A stretch of DNA of 64,000 nt from Evernia prunastri (GCA_003184365.1 NKYR01000096.1:1-64000); one strand, 5' to 3'. Shown: positions 1-9,674, counted from the stretch's first letter. Made by a program: numbers and translations. Notes: generated by a model from the letters alone, not told the origin.

Positions 1-751
1 CAGTCTCATCTCGCTCGAGTTGTTCGAAGTCTTCTGATGTCATGGCGATGACTTGATTATCCTTTCTCTCGGACATCTTCACGAATGCATAGGCGGAGAT
101 TTCCGAGATATCCTTGCGTTTGGTTGGATCAGGGACAGGTATAGTGGGTTTCCTTGCACCTTTACTGTGTATCGTGACAGGCTTATGACGATGTAGACAG
201 TTTGATATGCAGTAATCGGAGTTGAAGGTGCACGATCGTTGTGCGAATGAGATGTGAGGGTCATGTAGTTCCAGCCATGGCATACCAAGTATAATGTTGA
301 ATTTGGCGAGCGGTGTCACTAGGCAGAACATTTCTTCCAAGTGTTCTTTGAAGGATAAGATGGTTTGTGCGGCATGTGTAATCAGTCCAGCTATAGTTCC
401 GTCTGCCAGTCTCAATTTGACGGGCTCCACCAAAGGGATCAACCGTAGCTTGTGGGCTTTTGCGAATTTCGTATCTATGAAGCATTTGGCTGAGGCTCCA
501 GAGTCTGTGCATAAATGAGTCTTTCCAGATCCTTGTCCATTGAGGATTTTGGCTTCGAAATATAGCTGTCTTCCTTGCTGTAGATTGGCATCACAAGAAG
601 ACAAAGAGACGGTGGCTAGTTCAGAGCCGCCAGTCTCCAATTCCTTGATTCTCATGCGCACTTTTGCCAAAGTCTCCCTGACTGCGACTTCGTCAGGGAG
701 CTCTAGTTTTCCGATAGTTGTTGTTGATAGGATGGAGGAGGCTCGGCGGCC
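1..751 (-). CDS. Ty3/Gypsy-type pol polyprotein, 5' part (retropepsin); runs off the window
   Basis: This is the start of the pol reading frame of the retrotransposon. It is read in the -1 frame relative to gag and is open from just after a TAA at 754-752 down to base 1. The translation contains a retropepsin active-site motif, TDSGAS, with the catalytic Asp codon at 505-503. About 85 residues further on it has the second protease signature, ILGMPWLELHDP, which is typical of Ty3/Gypsy proteases. This order (protease first) and the match to Ty3 proteases indicate that reverse transcriptase, RNase H and integrase should follow beyond the left edge. The frame has no ATG of its own at the junction, so expression presumably depends on -1 frameshifting in the 49-nt overlap with gag (751-703). 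No internal stops are present in the visible part, so this copy may be young. Confidence 0.85.
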
Positions 752-2406
752 TTAATCTCCAACCCTGTTTCTGCTAACATAGCAGTCACTGTTTTTTCGG
801 TTGGCCATGGTTTATCTCTGCATGGGGCATCAGCTTCATTTCGAAGATGTCCGGGTTGCAAGCATTTGAAACAGCGGCCTTCCTTTCTAAGCCGGTCAGC
901 AACGTGTTGGGGATGACGATATCTGCCTCCGCGGCCTCGGGACGTGGATTGAGTAGTATTCGTGTTGTTTTCCTGCGTCGACGTGTTTCCTCCGCGTCCG
1001 CCTCTACTACTGGATGATCCAGATGCTCCTCCGCGTCCTCCTCTGGGGGATTGATCTTCCGCTAGTCTGGTGTTGAGGTCGACTTGTCTCAGGCGAGCGA
1101 CCAACTCGCGGTACGACGTAGAGCTTGGGAAGTCTAGAATTCGAAACTTTAGACGATGAGCGATAAGTCTTCTCAAGTGACCTGTTTTCTCTCTCTCTGA
1201 CATATTGAGAGGAGCGATAACGGCTGTGAATCGGGAGTGAAAGGCGTCGAATGTCTCTTTCGGATCTTTTGCTCCCATAGCGAACTTTGGATTCTGAAGT
1301 TCAGCCTCTGCTTTACCTTCTTTGTCGAAATCACCGAAATTCTGTTCCAAATCGAATATCATTTCTTCAGCTGTGTCATAGTGACCCGCGACGTTTAGAT
1401 CTGCGCGGCCTTTGATTATATCATATGCGGTTGTCTTGCAATGGTCTCGAATATAGACGATTTTAGACAATTCCGTTTCGAATAGTTCCCAACTCATCAT
1501 GAATTTCGAATTCAGGTGCATCTTCCATGAGTCCCACGTACTTCGATCCTTATCGTTACCATGAAATTCCTTCACGTCAGGATACTTGTTATTCGATTTG
1601 GCGCCTGAAGTTGTCACTGCCGTTGAACCGGCGGCCGGGGTTTGATGTCTACTCGGTTGACTCCCCGGGGGTGCTGTAGCACGGCGACGATAGTCTGGGC
1701 GACGCGAAGGGCCTTCTCGATCACTGTCATCTGGATCAGGGTCTGAAGGCGGGTCGAACTGTCCTGCAGAACGGAGTCTGGTCTTGAGATCTTCATTCTC
1801 CATGCGCAGCTCTTGTACTTCGTCTTTGGATTTTTCATTTCTTGAACGATAGGTATTGCGAGATTCTCGTAGTCGATCTTCATTGCTCTGAGTGGTACGA
1901 AGCTGTACGTCCTTCTCTTTCAGTTGTTGAGACAGTGAAGCGACACGTTCTTTTCCCTTGAGGATGTCTCGGTTGAATTCATGATTTTGTTCTTGATATG
2001 CTATCGTGCTGGTGACTAAGCTCCTAACTGCATTGCACCAGATCTCCGGATGAGCAGTCGTGCTCGCGATGAAATCTTGTGTGTTCTGAATCTTCGCGAA
2101 GATGGACTCCTCCTGTTCCTCCGCTCCATCTTCTAATTCTGTCACCAGTAATTCGTCCTCGACATCGCCGGGTTCAATGGTGTATCTTCTATTATGAAGA
2201 GGTTGTTTTTGTTTCTCCGCACGTGCTCGACGCAGCTCTTCCGAGTTATCTTCCATATCGGAATCGTCTGGATCGGTATCGTTACGAATGGTTTGAGTTG
2301 AGCGTTGCGCGTCGTGTTGAGTAAATTTGGTGGACTTGGGGAGTGTTGAGGATGACTCTCCTCGTAGGCCTTCTTTCGGAGTGACGCCCACGCCTCCGTC
2401 GTCCAT
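703..2406 (-). CDS. LTR retrotransposon Gag polyprotein
   Basis: A 567-residue Gag. Residues 1-90 are acidic and Ser-rich. Residues about 115-205 form a charged, heptad-like coiled-coil region, followed by a Pro/Arg-rich linker. The capsid-like part (about 270-430) includes a segment beginning KEFHGNDKDRSTWDSW, which resembles the Gag capsid domain (retrotransposon_gag family) of fungal Ty3/Gypsy elements. An RGG/Ser-rich stretch (about 450-490) precedes a nucleic-acid-binding zinc knuckle at 512-529, C-x2-C-x4-H-x8-C, whose last spacing is longer than the usual CCHC knuckle. The ORF ends in a polyglutamine-like SYQQQLSEN and a TAG, and the pol frame overlaps it in -1. The ATG at 2406 lies about 185 nt downstream of the primer-binding site. 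Gag forms the virus-like particle that packages element RNA. Confidence 0.87.
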   Translation of the reverse strand: MDDGGVGVTPKEGLRGESSSTLPKSTKFTQHDAQRSTQTIRNDTDPDDSDMEDNSEELRRARAEKQKQPLHNRRYTIEPGDVEDELLVTELEDGAEEQEESIFAKIQNTQDFIASTTAHPEIWCNAVRSLVTSTIAYQEQNHEFNRDILKGKERVASLSQQLKEKDVQLRTTQSNEDRLRESRNTYRSRNEKSKDEVQELRMENEDLKTRLRSAGQFDPPSDPDPDDSDREGPSRRPDYRRRATAPPGSQPSRHQTPAAGSTAVTTSGAKSNNKYPDVKEFHGNDKDRSTWDSWKMHLNSKFMMSWELFETELSKIVYIRDHCKTTAYDIIKGRADLNVAGHYDTAEEMIFDLEQNFGDFDKEGKAEAELQNPKFAMGAKDPKETFDAFHSRFTAVIAPLNMSEREKTGHLRRLIAHRLKFRILDFPSSTSYRELVARLRQVDLNTRLAEDQSPRGGRGGASGSSSSRGGRGGNTSTQENNTNTTQSTSRGRGGRYRHPQHVADRLRKEGRCFKCLQPGHLRNEADAPCRDKPWPTEKTVTAMLAETGLEIKAAEPPPSYQQQLSEN

Positions 2407-2590
2407 ATTATCGTTGTTAAGCTTAGCCAGCTTTAATCCAGTCCAATCGCCAAGGAGTCCTTTCCTTGGTGTAGCAAAATTCCGGTCAGCGCGCGTCAGA
2501 GCAGCAGCTGTAGTGTTCCTATTTGGGGTGCGCTCTCAGCAGCTACCCAGGCGACTCAGGTAAGCAAATCAACTGTATGCTGTGAGAAGG

Positions 2591-2601
2591 ATAGTAGAAT
2601 T
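2591..2601 (-). other. Self-priming primer-binding site of the retrotransposon
   Basis: On the minus strand the 11 nt AATTCTACTAT start one base after the LTR's terminal TGACA. They are exactly complementary to ATAGTAGAATT at 2666-2656 inside the LTR. No tRNA 3'-end complement (for example TGG...) is found at this position. In Tf1/sushi-type elements the first 11 nt of the mRNA fold back onto such a site to prime reverse transcription. The same arrangement here predicts a transcript start at 2666. Confidence 0.75.
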
Positions 2602-2602
2602 A

Positions 2603-2785
2603 TGTCAGGGACTTGATATTGGATCGTAATGATACTATGAATCAGGTTTGAATGGAATTCTACTATGATGTTCTATGTAGAAGGAATGCTGTTCTAAGTA
2701 CAAATGTGTGGGTGCGCTAGGCCTAGTTGAGTCTAGCGCCGTTCGCGGAGAAGCTTGGAGCAACGCTAAGGCTGAGACCGTGACA
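2603..2785 (-). repeat. 5' long terminal repeat of the Ty3/Gypsy element (183 bp)
   Basis: Bounded by perfect 5-bp terminal inverted repeats TGTCA/TGACA with the TG...CA ends of an LTR. It lies upstream of gag, with a primer-binding site one base beyond its inner end. The internal 11-nt match to that site (2656-2666) predicts the U3/R junction. The partner 3' LTR would be outside the window, so LTR-LTR identity (insertion age) and the target duplication cannot be assessed. Confidence 0.72.
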
Positions 2786-3120
2786 TCTAAAAGAGTCTTT
2801 CTCAGACGACTTTTTAACGTTATTCGAAGATTAATAATCATTATTCAATTATCTCAGTCATGCGCGCTAATTTGCAATGATAAAACATTTTTCTTATTAA
2901 TTAAAACGATCTATAGCTACTACGTCTCGTCGCTTATCGTTAATTAATATATATTTAAATAAACGTCTCAGACAAATTCGATATAAGAAACTATCTTCTC
3001 GAGAATCTCGAACTACTACTTTTTGTTAGTGAGATATTTAATATACGTATAATCACACGATATAGACGAATATATATCAACTTTAAAGAAATGAAGATCG
3101 TTTTCTATATATTCGAAATA
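2786..3120. other. AT-rich non-coding DNA beside the retrotransposon
   Basis: Strongly AT-rich with many TpA steps and no coding potential. It lies between the element's LTR and the next LTR-like repeat. This composition is compatible with repeat-induced point mutation of older transposon DNA, but no statistic was computed. Confidence 0.5.
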
Positions 3121-3690
3121 TGTCATGGTGTGGATCTCAGTCTAGTTAGGTTAATCTATGCGATAGCCGACGATCTAGGCGACAGCCCCTTAAGGGCTGC
3201 TCGCATCCCCCGTTCTTTCTTGTTTCCTCATCTTTCGTCTTGGCCTTTACCTTAGTCCTAGCCATAGAGAATGAGATTCCTCTTATCAAGCCTCGTTCCC
3301 TGACACCCCTATCCAATGCGCCAAAAGAGCGTGTGACCCCGCCAAGACAGCGAAATCACCTTAATGCAGCCCATATCTGTTGGATTTGAGGCCATTTGAG
3401 CCATGAGCCATATTGAGGCTATACGCCATGGCGAAATGGACCATGGTATTCCTTCCACATTATCCATATTTCTCACACTTGGCAATGTGGTGGCAACGCC
3501 TCCCAAGCCTTGGCGGTGGTGTGATTACCGCCACCATAGAAAATTGTACTGTGAGGACAGCGTGTCAGGTAGAAATTTCGGAGTACATTTGGTGGCAACA
3601 TAGACATATTGGCCATATAAGGAGAAGGATATCCTTCTTCAGAAAAGTAGTAAAAATAATCAAGTCATATCACACCATACAATTTCTACA
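2932..3690. repeat. 759-bp direct repeat, copy 1
   Basis: Matches 3803-4561 at a constant offset of 871 bases. I see only three differences (a TC/GT pair near 3467-3468 and A/G near 3567). It contains AT-rich DNA, an LTR-like segment (3121-3305) and an unexplained 385-bp part ending, on the minus strand, in TGTAGAAATT. The right edges of both copies stop at exactly that base, which suggests a natural element end. The left edge of copy 2 is simply the N at 3802. Confidence 0.9.
3121..3305. repeat. LTR-like segment with TGTCA/TGACA ends (185 bp)
   Basis: Same 5-bp termini and almost the same length as the element LTR at 2603-2785, so it is probably a related solo or truncated LTR. The 5-bp flanks (aaata and cccct) do not match, so no target duplication supports it. 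No primer-binding site or polypurine tract adjoins it. Orientation is undecided. Confidence 0.4.
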
Positions 3691-3802
3691 ATATCCGTAA
3701 CAATTGCACACTTTTTTGAAAGAATGCGCATGCCCTCATGCGTGACCTAAGGCACTCGTATATGGGGACCCCCCGGGTGTGACCCCGTAAGCCACTTGTA
3801 GN

Positions 3803-4561
3803 GCTTATCGTTAATTAATATATATTTAAATAAACGTCTCAGACAAATTCGATATAAGAAACTATCTTCTCGAGAATCTCGAACTACTACTTTTTGTTAG
3901 TGAGATATTTAATATACGTATAATCACACGATATAGACGAATATATATCAACTTTAAAGAAATGAAGATCGTTTTCTATATATTCGAAATATGTCATGGT
4001 GTGGATCTCAGTCTAGTTAGGTTAATCTATGCGATAGCCGACGATCTAGGCGACAGCCCCTTAAGGGCTGCTCGCATCCCCCGTTCTTTCTTGTTTCCTC
4101 ATCTTTCGTCTTGGCCTTTACCTTAGTCCTAGCCATAGAGAATGAGATTCCTCTTATCAAGCCTCGTTCCCTGACACCCCTATCCAATGCGCCAAAAGAG
4201 CGTGTGACCCCGCCAAGACAGCGAAATCACCTTAATGCAGCCCATATCTGTTGGATTTGAGGCCATTTGAGCCATGAGCCATATTGAGGCTATACGCCAT
4301 GGCGAAATGGACCATGGTATTCCTTCCACATTATCCATATTTCGTACACTTGGCAATGTGGTGGCAACGCCTCCCAAGCCTTGGCGGTGGTGTGATTACC
4401 GCCACCATAGAAAATTGTACTGTGAGGACAGCGTGTCAGGTAGAGATTTCGGAGTACATTTGGTGGCAACATAGACATATTGGCCATATAAGGAGAAGGA
4501 TATCCTTCTTCAGAAAAGTAGTAAAAATAATCAAGTCATATCACACCATACAATTTCTACA
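3803..4561. repeat. 759-bp direct repeat, copy 2
   Basis: Second copy of 2932-3690, including the LTR-like segment (here 3992-4176). It starts immediately after the single N at 3802. The three substitutions show that it is not a plain copy-paste of one read. It could be a real second insertion or two haplotypes joined at a gap. Confidence 0.9.
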
Positions 4562-4564
4562 GCT

Positions 4565-4574
4565 GTCAAAGTAA
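4565..4574. repeat. Target-site duplication, left copy (10 bp)
   Basis: GTCAAAGTAA occurs immediately outside both ends of the foldback element (4565-4574 and 5099-5108). A 9-11 bp duplication is characteristic of Mutator-like transposases. Confidence 0.85.
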
Positions 4575-5098
4575 GGGCAAATTACCGGATCATACCCTTA
4601 GGGGTATGATTGGGTAAGAAGTGATATTGCTGGGGTATAAAAGTGTAAAAGATGCTAAAAGCACTCTTCGGAGGAGTTCTTCAGAGGCTGTTCTTCGGGG
4701 GGGGTGTTCTTCGGGGGATATCCTTCGTGAGACTGTCTTTCGGGGAAAACTCTTCGGGTTACTTGATAGAAAAAAAACAATGAAAAAATCTCATTATTAT
4801 AGAACTATGCAAGATGTACACACGAAACTTTTTTCTTCGTTTTTTTCTTTTTCCATTGAGTACCCCGAAGAGTGTCCCCGAAAGAAGACTCTCCGAAGAA
4901 AACACCCCCCGAAGAACTGCCTCTGAAGAACATCCCCCAAGAAATTAATGCGAAAGAGAAAATTATCAAATAATATCTCAGCAGTATCACTTCTTATCGG
5001 ATCATACCCCTCGCTTTAATGAGGGGTATGAATCTGTAATGAAAGAGTATGAATCTGTAAGGATTCCACCTTTTGGGGTATGAATGAGTAATTTGCCC
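4575..5098. mobile_element. Non-autonomous foldback (MULE-type MITE) element, 524 bp
   Basis: Both ends carry GGGCAAATTAC in inverted orientation and are flanked by a perfect 10-bp direct repeat. Inside the tips a second inverted pair is recognisable: GTAAGAAGTGATATTGCTG near 4614-4632 and its diverged complement near 4979-4996. The arms are then filled with short CTTCGGGG/CTTCGGAGG-like units on the left (about 4660-4760) and their complements CCCCGAAGA on the right (about 4861-4925). The whole element is therefore an imperfect palindrome around an A/T-rich centre. It encodes no transposase; short ORFs across it are low-complexity. It has inserted a few bases beyond the end of repeat copy 2. 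Confidence 0.8.
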
Positions 5099-5108
5099 GT
5101 CAAAGTAA
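5099..5108. repeat. Target-site duplication, right copy (10 bp)
   Basis: Identical to 4565-4574. Confidence 0.85.
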
Positions 5109-6031
5109 GCTTGAAAGTCTAGACAGCAAGGGCCCTCGAAAAACTCTTGAGCTATCAATATGATTGCGGAGTTCCCTACTTGCGAATCGATCCGAAACTG
5201 TACTCTTGCGCCCTTCCACTAGACTTTGCAAGCTTTACACCACTCGATACCCCGAGCGCCAACGTATATAGATTATATACAATTTTTACGTCGTTTCTCT
5301 TAGATGTAGAGAGCAAAAACAGGGAGAATTGGGGGAACTGGGGTTTCGCAATTTTGATGATGTCGGTTGGGTTGCCTGTCTAGTGTTTCTGTAGCTAGTC
5401 TGGACCAACACCTCATCAAGCTCCTCGACCTAACCTTCAGTCTTTTCACTGACTCATAGGTTCAGGCTCATACATGTTTGGAGACAATCGAAGCTGTTTA
5501 CTGCTAACAGAGCATTTCATGCCAACGAACATCTCGTCATATGGTCAAGAATGTTTTGCATAGGAATTTGACACAGTGATAAAAGATCAGTGTTCAACGC
5601 AGCCCATATTCGGCCCTACAAATGAGAAAAGGGAATGAGAGGCATCTACCTCGTCTTTGAGCTTGATTTTCTCTTCATCCTGTGTATCAGAGTCAGAAAC
5701 ATCAGCTAGGGAAGATGGGGGCGAGGACGCACTCATGCTGCTTGTTATAAATATAAAATAACACAACAGAAGGCAGAAGTTGACCCGCAATCACTTTTTC
5801 GAGGAGCTCCGCCTTATAAGACAAAGCTTGTCACGAATACAGACGGACACAGAAAAAGTTGGCCCGCGATCACTCTTTTAATCAAATTACATCTTATCAG
5901 TCCTGTCACGTTTTGTCTATATTCACTCATCACGATTTACTCTTACATAACGGGAGTTCACACTCTTCGACTTCTAGTCCTCTACCAAGTCACACTTCTG
6001 ACAAAAGCACAGAGGACCACTCATAGTTTCT
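5109..6031. other. Intergenic, no gene supported
   Basis: Contains short ORFs only. A 67-codon minus-strand ORF (5790-5587) has an acidic Ser/Asp-rich middle but no recognisable domain or convincing splice partner. Confidence 0.4.
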
Positions 6032-7314
6032 GTGTTATCCGGGAGAGAATACCCCTTTATGTCGGCCAATATGCAGCAAACACCTAAGTACCTCGTCATG
6101 ACTCCCAACTTCAAAAGTAGACTCGCCGCAGTCAACGGAGTTGTTATTGCCTCGAAGATTCCGTTGGGTGGAAAAGTACACAAGAACAAGTCCTGGACGA
6201 GAATGGTTTGCAGCATCTGTGGCTCAGTTTGCAACGATCGGAAAAACCTTCGACAACACTTTGTGGCTTGTGTGGGTCGGAAGGGCAATCCAAATGGAGC
6301 ACGCTGGGACGACTCCCTGACACAACAAAAGGTCACAGAGATAAGGTGTGGAAACCTTGGAATTCAGTCTGCTTCTCCCACTAATGTGATCCAGACATAA
6401 CCGTGGACAGCCCTCCTTGAGCGGCCATGAGGGGTCAGCAGCCTTGACGAATGTGGACGCTATACATTTGAAAGAGACAAATAGCAAGCCTCATCAACGT
6501 CTTGTCGATGGTACTGTAATCAATTCCAGGTTATCCATTGGCGAACTCCCAAACCAAGAAAATTGCGAGAAAGACGAACGCCAACAACACCGGTGCGCGG
6601 TTTGCAATCGAGCTTTTGCTTCGCCAATTCAGGTTCTTGAGCACTTCGCCGTATGCCTAACCCTCAAGGAAACCCTCACTGGTGCGCGATGGGATGGCGG
6701 ATGGAACAACGCGGCCTTGCCCGTCGGACATTTCAGGTAAGAACTTTCCAGTCTGGTGGAGTGCGACTCTAGGCTGACTCAGGCATTGGAAGCGGACCCC
6801 AACATCCTAGTTCGAAAGGCTTAGCGCTTGGAGGCAACGAGGCTCACGACTTCGCGTTCGATCCCCACGCGTTGGACAGCTTCCGGCCCTACAACTTCCA
6901 CAAACGGCATCAGCAGCCAGCCTCTGCAATGGCTTGCACCCATACCACCCTGAGCTTCAACAGATTGACCCCTTTTTTGCCAGTCCACCCATCAATGGCC
7001 TGCAACCGTATGATTCTGGCCTTGACCTTCTCCGTCCTCATTTAAGTGCATCGTCCTCGAACGACCTTGGATCGTACGATCTGCAGCCTCAAATGGACCT
7101 CTTGACCAATCAAACACTACTCACAATGGTTCAAAGTTGGCAAGACGTTCATTCCGGAAAAGCAAGATACGGTCCGGAGTACCCGCCCTTGGAAGAAGTC
7201 ATGAAAGAGCTGATAAAGAGGGACATGGCAAGCGCAAGTTGGAGGTGGACGGTTAATCTCGAGGACGTGGATATGGCTTGGACAAGGACAAGGTTGAAGA
7301 ACGTGAGAGCTTAA
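6032..7314 (+). CDS. Two-finger protein with atypical C2H2-like motif, intron-containing
   Basis: Exon 1 (6032-6345; an inner ATG at 6059 or 6071 is possible) and exon 2 (6395-6736) are joined by a 49-bp intron. Its donor is GTGTGG, its branch-like CTAAT is followed by CCAG, and the phases agree (AG|A). Each exon carries one copy of a zinc-finger-like unit. Unit 1 reads CSICGSVCNDRKNLRQHFVAC and is followed by GNPNGARWDD. Unit 2 is CAVCNRAFASPIQVLEHFAVC followed by TGARWDG. Both have C-x2-C...H-x3-C spacing, i.e. C2HC-like rather than classical C2H2, plus a shared G-A-R-W-D tail. Similar finger-plus-GxxWDD units occur in uncharacterised ascomycete proteins. The C-terminal part (6934-7314, HPYHPELQQ...RLKNVRA) is in another frame. 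The second intron and a probable frameshift near 6905-6930 are unresolved. Role unknown; nucleic-acid binding is inferred. Confidence 0.55.
6346..6394 (+). other. Predicted intron (49 bp) of the two-finger gene
   Basis: Begins GTGTGG and ends CTAATGTGATCCAG. It is the only nearby donor whose phase joins the two finger-bearing frames. Confidence 0.6.
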
Positions 7315-8573
7315 TTCGGCAGGGTATCCATGGATCTGACAATTCCTATCTATTATGAAGATTCTGTGTTCCAACAAGCACAGATTGGTCGACCAAACAG
7401 CTCAAGTTGCTAGCCTTGTGTTTATCCACTATTTTGGGCTGCGGTTCGTCCAAACTTCGATGAGGCATAGAGGCTTGCTGCATGCATAGTGAGAGATTCA
7501 AGGAGTGAACCGTTGAAGACCGCTTTCCAGAGCAATGATGTTCGTTTCCACGTCCCAAACAAGCTGATACTATGAATTTCCAAAGCGTCTTTGATGCCGA
7601 GTCTAGCAAATTGCGTTCTATAAAGGAGTCCAACACGTACGGGCAATGTCACCTCTCCAGAGGAATCATACCTTTTCTCATCCAGAAGCACGGACATGCC
7701 TGAGACTGCGAAGTCGAAGTGGCAGGGCGTTAGCGTCCACCTTGATGACGCAGGTCACTGCTTTGACCTCAGTAAACGTCTGAGATACTGAAACAAATGT
7801 TCAATATCGAATTTTGCATCTTTAGGGTCTCTGGCTGTAAAGTATTACGTTTAATAGAAAGTGAATCTCAGCATGCACAGCAGCTTCTGCCCCAGCGACT
7901 CGACCATTCCTTTTGACCTCCCGGCTATATCTCTCAAAGTAGCTGTACGCTGCCTTAAGCCACATTTTAGCCACTGCTGTTGACACTAGTAATGCTCCAC
8001 CTCCAAATCCGAAATTTGCCCGGGGCATGGATGGAGACTTCGGCTTTCTATATAATTCAGTTCGATCCGAAAGAATATATACTCTGCAGCATGGTCCACG
8101 ACTCTCTACTGCCTTCAGACACCCTTCCCCGTGCCAACCCGGCCAAGTCCAGAACCTAGAAAGTGATGTTATCCATAACGATGGGAAGGTCGACGGCAAA
8201 TGATTTCATGCGCACGATTTTTCAAATGGCCCCGGCCCAGCTCTCACCAACTTCCATTCCAGGAAACTATGAAACTGCTTGGTCTGCTACATCGCCGGGT
8301 CTAACGCTTTGATATACGTTTAAGATGGCTCGACTTTAGGTTGGCGCATGGAGCGCGTAAGCAATGCCTGAAACGAAACAAATCGCTTCACTATTTGAGA
8401 CTCGGCGCCCGAGGGCGCAAATCGCATATTGAGTGTGGAAGAGTGTAAAAGGTCTCTGTCGAACAAACTACACCACATCTCTGTATCTCGATACACCTCT
8501 TGCAAACTTAGATCAGGAAATCAAGATCTCTTCCTTATCGCAGAAACTGTTGATGATTTTTGTTTCCACTGTC
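7315..8573. other. Intergenic, no gene supported
   Basis: Several 90-125 codon minus-strand ORFs (7697-7422 and 8199-7822) look partly protein-like but match no family I recognise. They may be decayed coding DNA. Confidence 0.4.
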
Positions 8574-9674
8574 ATGGATATTAGACTCATCTCAATCGCT
8601 CTGCTTTCTGTTCTAATCGCGCGAGTCTCTACGGCGTCTTTGCCAGATACACTGCAGCTACCAAAGAATAGTACCTTTTCGGAAATCTCCCCTAACATGC
8701 CTGTCACTGAGTAAGTATTTAAAATATCGTACGCGGCCGTGAAACGATTACTGATGTTCCTAACCATCAGTATCAAAAATATAACTTCATTCACGCCTAG
8801 TGTAGGCGTTGAAGTAAGATACACTTGGAATTTTGACGTGAGATTTCTGTGGTTGCCAATATATCTAGAAATGATAGACTTGTTATTCGCTGCGAGTCTA
8901 CATCCGTGGAAGGCGTCCATAGCCGGGATCCCAACGGAATTCCAGTTCGCACAATGGTCTCCAGTACTCCGCATAGGACAGTTCAACGGGGATCTTCAAA
9001 CCCAGCACTTGGTCTCAGCACTGTTCAAAGTAGGCCGGACGCTTGCGGGCGTCGAGACTCTACATGCACTCTACGCCGGAATCATCGTGAACAACCGTGT
9101 ACTCGGATTTGTTCAATATAAGACCAAAACGCCGCAACTAGGTAGTAATGGCTCGCTCAACGATACAGACATTTTTGCAGGAAAATACATCCTCACCAAC
9201 TTTACGACAGGCGCAACGGATTCCTCGTCAAACTCTCTCTCTCGACGCAGTTCGCAAACAGTGGTATACCCCGAGGATCCCAGATTCGAGATGACCTTCG
9301 AACTCCACAGTACCCACATCAGTCCAGGTCAGATGTTTACCGCCTTTGTAGACGCCATAGCCATCACGGCCCAATACGAATCCGACGATACTGGGCATCT
9401 ACTCGCTGCCTATAGTGCTGACCGGCTCGTATCCATTCTCATGCGCGGAGGTGAGAGCTTCGCTTGGGGCAACGTCAAAGTTGCCTTGAAAATGCTATGG
9501 CGGCAAGCGATACTCGGGTTTCTCTTACCGCGGGGTCAGCTTTTTGAGGACACGAGCTTCGTGCTCAGATTCGACGGTGGCACCGTTGCTGAGGGGGAAA
9601 TTATTGTTGATTCGAAACCTATCCCCTCACCGGAGACAGCCGTTGCTAGACAATGGACGATGTATTTTGAGTAA
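8574..9674 (+). CDS. Secreted protein of unknown function
   Basis: Exons 8574-8710 and 8771-9674 are joined by a 60-bp intron (GTAAGT...CCTAACCATCAG, phase 2) and give 346 residues. The ATG at 8574 is chosen because it opens a typical signal peptide, MDIRLISIALLSVLIARVST; the ORF upstream of it is not needed. The mature part has scattered N-glycosylation sites and no membrane segment. A Ser-rich loop with a dibasic site (NSLSRRSS, about residue 200) precedes a more ordered second half. Only one cysteine-poor domain is seen. I do not recognise the family. The signal peptide and the lack of an anchor suggest release from the cell. Confidence 0.65.

Noticed and set aside
4621..4990. ORFs of 101 and 61 codons inside the foldback element
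   Set aside because: They read through the palindromic CTTCGG units and encode low-complexity Ser/Gly/Phe sequence, with no transposase motif.
5587..5790. 67-codon minus-strand ORF with acidic Ser-rich centre
   Set aside because: Too short and without a supported splice partner; could be a first exon but nothing downstream fits.
7422..8199. Minus-strand ORFs of 91 and 125 codons that look partly protein-like
   Set aside because: Different frames, no confirmed splice join, no recognisable motif.
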